A stretch of DNA of 6,790 nt. Origin: Sva-07 sp031426215. GTDB taxonomy: Bacteria > Actinomycetota > Acidimicrobiia > Acidimicrobiales > Ilumatobacteraceae. The notes under the pieces are model-generated. The model was given only the letters and a program-made list of their open reading frames with translations. It searched no databases and had not been told where the DNA came from. Shown one piece after another: positions 1-5,684 of the stretch. The position numbers and the translations under genes are program-made. The stretch's first letter is position 1. The number at the start of each line of letters is the position of its first letter. The stretch is from the NCBI GenBank assembly GCA_031426215.1, contig JANPKU010000022.1:1-6790 (forward strand), in the 5' to 3' direction.

Positions 1-47
1 CCGGGGTGGTTGGTTCTGTCCCAGCGATCGGCAAGACTCGCGACGCC

Positions 48-1262
48 ATGTCCACCGCCCTTGCCGTCAACGATCTCTGGAAGAGCTACCGGCTCTACCA
101 CGAGCGCAACCAGTACCTGAAGGCGGCGATCCTCAAGATGCGTCGATCGCGCTACGAGGAGTTCTGGGCGCTCAAGGACATCAACTTCGAAGTGCCGACC
201 GGCTCGACGTTCGGCGTCATCGGCTCGAACGGATCCGGCAAGAGCACGCTGCTCAAGGTGATGGCCGGCATCCTGGTGCCCGAGAAAGGGTCGGTGAAGA
301 TCGACGGTCGTGTGTCGGCGCTGCTCGAACTCGGTGCCGGCTTCCACCCCGAGCTGAGTGGCAAGGAGAACGTGTACCTCAACGGTGCCATTCTCGGCCT
401 GTCGAAGAAGGAGATCACCGCCCGGTTCGACGCCATCGTCGAGTTCGCTGGCCTGGCCGACTTCATCGACACACCGGTGAAGAACTACTCCTCCGGCATG
501 TTCGTCCGCCTCGGCTTTGCCGTCGCCGCCCACGTCGAACCCGACGTACTCCTCATCGACGAAGTGCTGTCGGTCGGCGACGAGAGCTTCCAACGGCGAT
601 GCGCCGAGAAGATCGACGAGTTCCGTCGAGATGGTCGCACGATCGTGTTCGTCAGTCACGGTCTCGGTCAGGTCGAGCAGCTCTGCCAGGATGTTGCCTG
701 GATCGACAAGGGTGATCTCCGCATGATCGGTCCCGCCGCCGCCGTGATCGCGGAATACCTGGGCGAGAGCCACCAAGCCCAACGAGTCGAGGGCGAACAG
801 GGCAGCCGTTGGGGCTCCGGTGAAGCGCAGATCGTTGGTGTGTCGCTCATCGACGCCGATGGCAACGACGGCGCACTTCTGACCACACATGAAGCGGCGA
901 CGATCAACGTCGACCTCACTGCGCACACCCCGCTGCAGGACACCGTGGTCGTCGTTCGAATCGACAGCCTCAGCGGCCACACCGTGTGGGAGACCAGCAC
1001 CCGCCGTAACGGCCGCACGATCGGGTTGATCGACGGCCCGGCGGGCGTCAAGATCGCCATCCCCAGCCTCCCGCTACTCGAAGGCGTCTACGACCTGACC
1101 GTCGGCGTCATGGACAGCACCGAGGTGCACGCGTACGACGTCTGGGAACGGCGCATCCGATTCGAGGTCCGCCAGTTCAAGTCGTACGACACCGGCCTCG
1201 TCAGCATCCCCGCCGAATGGACCATCAGCGGCGCGAGGGGTGTCGTCCAGAGCGGATCGTGA
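48..1262 (+). CDS. wzt: Wzt-type polysaccharide ABC transporter, ATP-binding subunit with C-terminal glycan-binding domain
   Basis: Cytoplasmic ATPase subunit of an ABC exporter for a lipid-linked surface polysaccharide (O-antigen or teichoic-acid type). Counted from the ATG at 48 (404 residues), the nucleotide-binding domain shows Walker A GSNGSGKST at 59-67, the family-typical segment LLELGAGFHPELSGKENVY around 92-110, signature YSSGM at 147-151, Walker B VLLIDEVLSVGD at 167-178 and the H-loop histidine in FVSHG at about 204. After about residue 250 comes a Wzt_C-like beta-sandwich region that begins RWGSGEAQI and ends near PAEWTI. In Wzt proteins this domain binds the finished or capped glycan before export. 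The ATG at 48 was chosen because the family-like sequence begins there; an in-frame GTG at 6 would add 14 unremarkable residues. No Shine-Dalgarno is visible. The symbol is by family. The permease partner (Wzm-like) is not in the window and would be expected upstream. The end lies 25 bases before the next gene's preferred start. Confidence 0.95.
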   Translation: MSTALAVNDLWKSYRLYHERNQYLKAAILKMRRSRYEEFWALKDINFEVPTGSTFGVIGSNGSGKSTLLKVMAGILVPEKGSVKIDGRVSALLELGAGFHPELSGKENVYLNGAILGLSKKEITARFDAIVEFAGLADFIDTPVKNYSSGMFVRLGFAVAAHVEPDVLLIDEVLSVGDESFQRRCAEKIDEFRRDGRTIVFVSHGLGQVEQLCQDVAWIDKGDLRMIGPAAAVIAEYLGESHQAQRVEGEQGSRWGSGEAQIVGVSLIDADGNDGALLTTHEAATINVDLTAHTPLQDTVVVVRIDSLSGHTVWETSTRRNGRTIGLIDGPAGVKIAIPSLPLLEGVYDLTVGVMDSTEVHAYDVWERRIRFEVRQFKSYDTGLVSIPAEWTISGARGVVQSGS

Positions 1263-1287
1263 ACGCGCCGTGTCACTCGACGCGGCG

Positions 1288-3876
1288 ATGACGCAGACTC
1301 CACTCGTCTCGATCATCGTCGTCACCTACGGCACCGGCCCGATCGTGCTCGAGGCACTCGATGCCGTCGCCCGCCACACCGCCGTCGACCACGAAGTGAT
1401 CGTGGTCGACTGTCTGCCGGTCGACCCGTCTACCCGCACCGCGTCGCTGCTAGCTGAACGCACCGACATCCGGCTCCTGGTCATCGACGACAACCTCGGC
1501 TTTGCCGGCGGCAACGAATACGGCGTCGAGCACGCCAGCGGTGAGTACCTCTGTTTCCTGAATCCCGACGCGATCGTCGGACACGGATGGATCGAGCCGT
1601 TGATCGCCGCCCTCGACGACTCGGCCGTCGGCATCGCCGCGCCGGTGTTCCTCGACCCTGACGGAACGTTGCAAGAGGCCGGGCAACTGATCTTCAGCGA
1701 CACGTTCACCGCCCCGATCGGCGGACCCGACACGATGGCCGGCGACCGCGCCAACATCTTCAGCCGCGACGTCGACTACGCGTCTGCGGCGTGCTGGGTC
1801 GTCCGGCGAGCGGACCACGTCGAGCTCGGGGGCTTCGACTGTCACTATCACCCCGCCTACTTCGAGGATGCCGACTATGCGCTGCGGATGGAGGCGAGCG
1901 GCAAACGAACTCGACTCGTCGCCGACGTCCCCGTGGTGCACCATCACGGCCAGGGCAGCGGCACCCGCGACGCTGGCGTCGGACAGGTCACGCATGCACG
2001 GTTCAAGCGGCGATGGGCCGACGATCTCGCCGATCGACCCGGACGCCCCACGACTCATCGTGAGATGATTGCCGCTCGCGATCGGCTCGCCGGTGTGACG
2101 ACGCTGGTGGTCGCCCGGTTCGATTCGTCGACCGAGCCCGAGCGCAGTGCCGCCGTCGACGCAGCCATCGAACGAGCCGCTGCCGCGCCACGCGATCGAG
2201 TGACACTGCTGGCCGACGTCGAGCTGTCACCATCGCACGATGCTCGGGCACGTACCGCAGGATTGGAAGTGGTCGTGGTGAGCGGCACCCGACAGGATCG
2301 CGACGAGACCGAGACGGAACGGGCGACGACTGCGGACGAGATCGTCCACATCGGAAACCGTCCGGCCGGCTCGGCGGGTCGTTCGCCTTGGATCTGGATC
2401 ACCGCCGCTGTCGTGTTCGTCGCTGGCGTCGTGATCCGGTGGCTCTTGTTCGACACGCCGGCCGCGGTGATCAATGCGGACGAGGCCTACAGCCGCATCG
2501 AGACGTTCGAGATCCTGCGTGGCCAGTTCCCGATCGTGCTGGGCGGCACGGTGTACACCTTCCCGGTCGAGGCGTACCTGTACACGCCGTTCACGTATCT
2601 CTTCAACGGCGCCAACGTCGTGCCGCTCAAACTCGTGAGCACGCTGTCGTGGCTGGGGACGGCGGTCACGCTGTACTTCATCGGTCGCCGCGTGATCAGC
2701 GAGCGGGCCGGACTGATCGCTGCATCGCTTTGTTGGATCACACCCGGCGCGCTGATGGTGCTGTCGATCACCGCCTACCCGGCATACGCGTCCGGGCTGT
2801 TCGTCACGACGCTCGCATTCCTCGTCGCCACGATCGTCCTCGACCGACCCGAGCCGGGCCCGTCGCGCCGGCTCCTCATGCTCTTCGGAGCGCTCGCCGG
2901 GTTGGCGTTCTGGCTGCACCCGATGTTCCTCACCGTGATGGTGCCGATGGGCGCAGTGGTGCTCTGGGCCGTGCGACGCCGCATCGACGCAGTCGCGAGC
3001 GCCATCGGTGGTGGCCTTCTCGGCTGCTCGCCCCTGCTGCTGTGGAACGTCGCCAACGGCTGGCCATCGCTCGAGACACCGGTGAAAGTGCCCGGCACCT
3101 ACACCGAACGCCTGCGAACCTTCGCCACCGACCTCATCCCCCGGGCCTTCGGGCTGAAGGACTCCGGCCTCGCCTGGTTCGACGACTTCTGGGGCCCGGT
3201 GCTCTACCTCGCGCTGCTCGCCACGATCGCATTTGGACTCTGGACGATCGCCCGGCACTGCACTGCCCGAGGTCGCATCGTGCTGTTCGTGGTACTCGGT
3301 TCGGTGTTCTTCCTGATGGCGCTACTGCGCAACCTGATCTACGCCAACGACGGTCGCTACGCGATGATCTCGCTTCCGTTCGTGCTGATCGCCCTCGCCG
3401 CCGGCATCGACCGAATGGCCGGACGGCGTCCCCCGTGGCGGACCTTCGGGGTGCTCGTGCTCGTGGCCGCGATCTGGATCGTCGGGTTCGTCCGGCCCAA
3501 CGCCCAGCCGTTCCTCGACGCTCGCGGTGTCGACCCGAATGCGCAACTCGACCAGATCGTCGACGTGCTCGACCAACGGGGCATCAACCGCGTGTACGGC
3601 AGCTACTGGGCGGTGCTGCCCGTCGACTTCGCCGCCGACAACCGCATCGTCAGCGGCGTGTTCCCGTTCTGGCCGATCCGCTTCCCTGACCGCCAACGCA
3701 TCGTCGGAACCACCCCGCCCGAGGACGTCGCCGTGATCTACATGAGCTACGACGAGGACACTGCCTACCTCCTCATGCCTCCCGAGCAATACGAGCGGAT
3801 CGTGATCGGCGACCGCGTCGTCTACCTCCCGATTGTCGGCGCGTCCGCGGTGGCGTCGCCGTCGCCGACTGGCTGA
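1288..3876 (+). CDS. Bifunctional glycosyltransferase: N-terminal GT2 domain fused to a multi-spanning GT-C-like transferase
   Basis: Unusually long (862 residues from the ATG at 1288), with two enzyme-like halves. Residues 4-225 are a rhamnosyltransferase-like GT2 domain: VSIIVVTYG at the start, DNLGFAGGN at 68-76, the DXD-equivalent NPD at 92-94, and YFEDADYALRM at 191-201 carrying the probable catalytic acid. Residues 225-367 form a soluble alpha/beta linker that I do not recognise. From 368 to about 736 there are roughly 11 hydrophobic segments. An Asp-Glu pair (NADEAYS, 398-399) follows the first, in the position of the catalytic acidic loop of GT-C (ArnT/PMT-like) enzymes, which use polyprenyl-phosphate sugars on the outer face. 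A soluble tail of about 125 residues ends the protein. The GT2 half should face the cytosol. In-frame GTGs at 1240 (overlapping the upstream gene) and 1270 are alternative starts; 1288 was chosen because the GT2 fold begins immediately after it. The sugars involved cannot be told. Confidence 0.93.
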   Translation: MTQTPLVSIIVVTYGTGPIVLEALDAVARHTAVDHEVIVVDCLPVDPSTRTASLLAERTDIRLLVIDDNLGFAGGNEYGVEHASGEYLCFLNPDAIVGHGWIEPLIAALDDSAVGIAAPVFLDPDGTLQEAGQLIFSDTFTAPIGGPDTMAGDRANIFSRDVDYASAACWVVRRADHVELGGFDCHYHPAYFEDADYALRMEASGKRTRLVADVPVVHHHGQGSGTRDAGVGQVTHARFKRRWADDLADRPGRPTTHREMIAARDRLAGVTTLVVARFDSSTEPERSAAVDAAIERAAAAPRDRVTLLADVELSPSHDARARTAGLEVVVVSGTRQDRDETETERATTADEIVHIGNRPAGSAGRSPWIWITAAVVFVAGVVIRWLLFDTPAAVINADEAYSRIETFEILRGQFPIVLGGTVYTFPVEAYLYTPFTYLFNGANVVPLKLVSTLSWLGTAVTLYFIGRRVISERAGLIAASLCWITPGALMVLSITAYPAYASGLFVTTLAFLVATIVLDRPEPGPSRRLLMLFGALAGLAFWLHPMFLTVMVPMGAVVLWAVRRRIDAVASAIGGGLLGCSPLLLWNVANGWPSLETPVKVPGTYTERLRTFATDLIPRAFGLKDSGLAWFDDFWGPVLYLALLATIAFGLWTIARHCTARGRIVLFVVLGSVFFLMALLRNLIYANDGRYAMISLPFVLIALAAGIDRMAGRRPPWRTFGVLVLVAAIWIVGFVRPNAQPFLDARGVDPNAQLDQIVDVLDQRGINRVYGSYWAVLPVDFAADNRIVSGVFPFWPIRFPDRQRIVGTTPPEDVAVIYMSYDEDTAYLLMPPEQYERIVIGDRVVYLPIVGASAVASPSPTG

Positions 3877-3895
3877 GCTGGCAGACTGACGCGCC

Positions 3896-4606
3896 ATGTG
3901 GAACGGACGCACCCTCGCGGTCGTACTGCCGACCTACAACGAGTCCGAGAGCATCGCCGAATGCATCCGAGGGTTCGAGGCGCTCGGCATCGTCGACGAC
4001 ATCGTGGTGGTCGACAACAACGCCCACCCTGACACCGGCGGCGAAGTCGCCCCCACGTCGGCGCGGGTCGTGCACGAGAGCATTCAGGGATACGGCGCAG
4101 CGATCCAACGTGGCATCGCCGAAACGCTCGACGCCGACATGGTGTGCATCTGCGAACCCGACGGCACGTTCGACCCCGACGACATTCTGAAGCTCCTGCC
4201 GTTCACGGCCGACGTCGACGTGGTGTTCGGTTCTCGCACCGTGCGTATCTTCATCCTCAGCGGAGCCAACATGGGTCTGTTCCTGAAGTGGGGCAACTGG
4301 GCAGTCGCCAAGCTCACCGAACTGCTCTTCAACACCGTGTACCTGTCCGACGTCGGGTGCACGTACCGGGTACTCACCCGCGACGCCGTCGACCAACTCC
4401 GGCCCGAGTTCCGCTCGACCGGCTCCGCCTTCGGCTACGAGATGATGCTCCTCACCGTCGAGCGGCGCCTCTCGATGGTGCAGGTGCCGGTGAAGTACCA
4501 GCCTCGGGTCGGCGACAGCTCGGTCACCGGCAACAAACTCAAGGCGTTCTGGCTCGGCATGGACATGATCAAGATGTGCGTGCGTCGCCGAGTCCTCGGC
4601 CACTGA
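3896..4606 (+). CDS. DPMS-like GT2 glycosyltransferase, probable polyprenyl-phosphate sugar synthase
   Basis: A 236-residue soluble GT2 enzyme of the dolichyl-phosphate-mannose-synthase type, which moves a sugar from a nucleotide donor to polyprenyl phosphate at the inner membrane face. Visible motifs are LPTYNE (11-16), the nucleotide-binding VVVDNNA (37-43), GYGAAIQRGI (65-74), the metal-binding EPDGTFDPDD (87-96; first residue Glu where Asp is usual), FGSR (111-114), DVGCTYR (152-158) and a basic C-terminal part with RVGDSSVTGN (204-213). There are no added C-terminal membrane helices, so this is the short, single-domain form. It starts 19 bases after the GT2/GT-C fusion gene and is probably cotranscribed. 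The pairing suggests that it supplies the lipid-linked sugar used by the GT-C half. The sugar (mannose, glucose or another) is not readable from the sequence. No good Shine-Dalgarno precedes the ATG; a CAGACT eight bases upstream resembles a weak -10 box. Confidence 0.94.
   Translation: MWNGRTLAVVLPTYNESESIAECIRGFEALGIVDDIVVVDNNAHPDTGGEVAPTSARVVHESIQGYGAAIQRGIAETLDADMVCICEPDGTFDPDDILKLLPFTADVDVVFGSRTVRIFILSGANMGLFLKWGNWAVAKLTELLFNTVYLSDVGCTYRVLTRDAVDQLRPEFRSTGSAFGYEMMLLTVERRLSMVQVPVKYQPRVGDSSVTGNKLKAFWLGMDMIKMCVRRRVLGH
4587..4600. terminator. Short perfect inverted repeat at the convergent gene ends (weak terminator candidate)
   Basis: GCCGAG and CTCGGC are separated by two bases, inside the last codons of the DPMS-like gene and just before the end of the converging methyltransferase gene. 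It could fold in either transcript, but no T-tract follows in either direction, so a terminator role is only a possibility. It may be chance in GC-rich coding DNA. Confidence 0.2.
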
Positions 4607-4609
4607 CGA

Positions 4610-5536
4610 TCAGGGGCGCAAGCACTCCCACGTGGCGAAGTGGTAGCACGGCTCGAAGCCCATCCGCCGCGACTGCTCGTCGTCGGAGACCGCGGTGAGG
4701 TCGGCCACTCGAACGTGCTCGATCAACGTGTCGACATGGAAACCGTCGCCGTGCGGATCGGGAGCGTCGAGCTCGCCTCGCAGCACCTGGTCGTACTCGT
4801 TCGTCACCAGCACCGTCGTGATGAAACCGGCGGCGCGCACCATGTCGGTGAGATCCCAGCCGAAGTTCCAGAACACCGGCGTGTTGTCGGCATGGAACTC
4901 CGGGGTGGTCGGCGCAGCCGTCGCCCCGTACACGAGCGGGATCTGGAGATACATGCGACCGCCGGGCGCGATCACCCGGAACAACTCGGAGAGGGCGCGC
5001 TCGGTGTCGGGCACGTGTTCGAGCACGTGCGGGGTCAGGATCACGTCGACCGACGCATCGGGAAGGTCGATGTTCTGCAGGTCGAGTTGGATGTCGCCTC
5101 GGTGTGCGCTGAGGTCGAAGTCGCTGGTCTGGTATGAGAACCACCGCCGCATGTACTCCCGATACTCCGCACCGAGGCGTGGGCTGGTCTCGATGACGCG
5201 GGCGCCGCGCATCTTGCCGGAGCGGGCGGTGAAACACCACAGCAGGAACCGGTCACGGGCGATCGAGCCGCACTGCGGACATTCGGCCGACTCGGTGTGG
5301 GCCGACCCGAGGAACGCCGACCCAGTCCAACGGCACACGTTGCACCACCGGTCGCGCAGCTCGGGCCCCTTCGCTCGCTTCCACACCGGCGACCCCTCCT
5401 GCCACCAACCCTCCGCCGGGGCCGCCAAACCGACCTTCCGCGCGATCGGGCGGGCCAGATCCTTGACGTCGGCAGGCACCACGGCCGACACCCGGCTTCG
5501 TAACGACGATGGTGCACCGGACGGGTCAGCTGACAT
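4610..5536 (-). CDS. SAM-dependent methyltransferase with N-terminal zinc-ribbon-like Cys4 motif
   Basis: A class I methyltransferase of 308 residues, of a type often found in glycan gene clusters. Residues 65-89 hold two Cys-x2-Cys pairs (CNVC at 65-68 and CPQC at 86-89, followed by GSIARDRFLL), like a zinc ribbon. The methyltransferase fold follows: RVIETSPRLG near 113-122 in place of the usual glycine-rich motif I, then LPDASVDVILTPHVLEHVPD (158-177), and APGGRMYLQIP (190-200) as the post-motif III strand. NFGWDLTDMVRAAGF (224-238) fits the late part of the fold. I chose the ATG at 5536 because a TAGCCT box lies seven bases upstream of it and the conserved sequence starts after it; an in-frame ATG at 5629 would add a low-complexity Gly/Ser-rich stretch that reads through the intergenic palindrome. 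It is convergent with the DPMS-like gene and divergent from the coiled-coil gene. The substrate is unknown; a sugar hydroxyl of the exported glycan is the contextual guess. Confidence 0.92.
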   Translation of the reverse strand: MSADPSGAPSSLRSRVSAVVPADVKDLARPIARKVGLAAPAEGWWQEGSPVWKRAKGPELRDRWCNVCRWTGSAFLGSAHTESAECPQCGSIARDRFLLWCFTARSGKMRGARVIETSPRLGAEYREYMRRWFSYQTSDFDLSAHRGDIQLDLQNIDLPDASVDVILTPHVLEHVPDTERALSELFRVIAPGGRMYLQIPLVYGATAAPTTPEFHADNTPVFWNFGWDLTDMVRAAGFITTVLVTNEYDQVLRGELDAPDPHGDGFHVDTLIEHVRVADLTAVSDDEQSRRMGFEPCYHFATWECLRP

Positions 5537-5549
5537 GCCCGGCAGGCTA
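5537..5549 (-). promoter_or_regulatory. Probable -10 box of a leaderless promoter for the methyltransferase gene
   Basis: On the minus strand, TAGCCT (5549 to 5544) fits the TAnnnT -10 pattern of high-GC actinobacteria and ends seven bases before the ATG at 5536. Transcription would then begin at or near the A of the start codon, giving a leaderless mRNA, which agrees with the absence of a Shine-Dalgarno. A clear -35 hexamer is not visible in the G-rich DNA upstream. Confidence 0.5.
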
Positions 5550-5563
5550 ACCACCCCGCCGGT

Positions 5564-5585
5564 CCCGCCCGACCCCTCCGATCCC
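5564..5585 (-). repeat. G-run cluster matching the G-quadruplex pattern, upstream of the methyltransferase promoter
   Basis: On the minus strand four runs of three or more G (at 5585-5583, 5576-5573, 5570-5568 and 5566-5564) are separated by loops of 6, 2 and 1 bases, and a further GGGG lies at 5557-5554. This meets the usual quadruplex search pattern. In DNA this rich in G such a match has limited weight. It lies between the central palindrome and the -10 box. Confidence 0.35.
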
Positions 5586-5588
5586 GCC

Positions 5589-5634
5589 GAGCGATGAGCC
5601 AACCGCCCGGATCCCGGCGTTTCGCTCATCGCTC
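5589..5634. repeat. 46-base imperfect palindrome in the divergent intergenic region, candidate operator
   Basis: The outer arms GAGCGATGAGC (5589-5599) and GCTCATCGCTC (5624-5634) are perfect reverse complements over 11 bases. Pairing continues inward to the centre with only three mismatched pairs (5600/5623, 5603/5620, 5608/5615), so 20 of 23 positions are symmetric. The centre (5611.5) is within about one base of the midpoint between the two divergent start codons (5536 and 5685) and between the two TAGCCT boxes. It lies upstream of both predicted transcription starts, so it should act as DNA: an operator for a dimeric or paired-dimer regulator, or a cruciform. A role as a terminator is less likely because neither predicted transcript crosses it. 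Confidence 0.65.
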
Positions 5635-5672
5635 CGGGGTGGAAGTGGGGGTTCGGCTGGTGGGGGGACGGC

Positions 5673-5684
5673 TAGCCTCGCTGC
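5673..5684 (+). promoter_or_regulatory. Probable -10 box of a leaderless promoter for the coiled-coil/GT4 unit
   Basis: TAGCCT at 5673-5678 is followed by six bases and then the GTG start at 5685. This is the same hexamer and nearly the same spacing as on the opposite strand for the methyltransferase. The spacing places the transcription start at the start codon. No Shine-Dalgarno precedes the GTG, and no convincing -35 box is seen. Confidence 0.5.

Noticed and set aside
6..47. GTG at 6 as start of the ABC ATPase
   Set aside because: The 14 extra residues do not resemble the family and the ATG at 48 fits its usual N-terminus; the DNA upstream of 6 is missing, so it cannot be fully excluded.
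1240..1287. GTG at 1240 or 1270 as start of the GT2/GT-C fusion
   Set aside because: Both add a charged, non-conserved leader before the first GT2 strand; the ATG at 1288 places the start as in other GT2 proteins. The call is not firm.
2227..3258. Long open frame on the minus strand (343 codons) opposite the GT2/GT-C gene
   Set aside because: Its product is extremely rich in Arg, Glu, Asp, His and Gly with no recognisable motif, while the opposite strand has convincing membrane and GT motifs. It is a typical shadow frame of GC-rich DNA.
2388..3689. Long plus-strand frame (433 codons) inside the GT2/GT-C gene in another frame
   Set aside because: Arg/Pro/Ala-rich, low-information translation with no family resemblance; it is explained by codon bias of the real gene.
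5537..5629. Upstream ATG at 5629 for the methyltransferase, adding 31 residues
   Set aside because: The extension is Gly/Ser-rich and reads through the palindrome, the GGAG before it is only two bases from the ATG, and the TAGCCT box fits the start at 5536 better.
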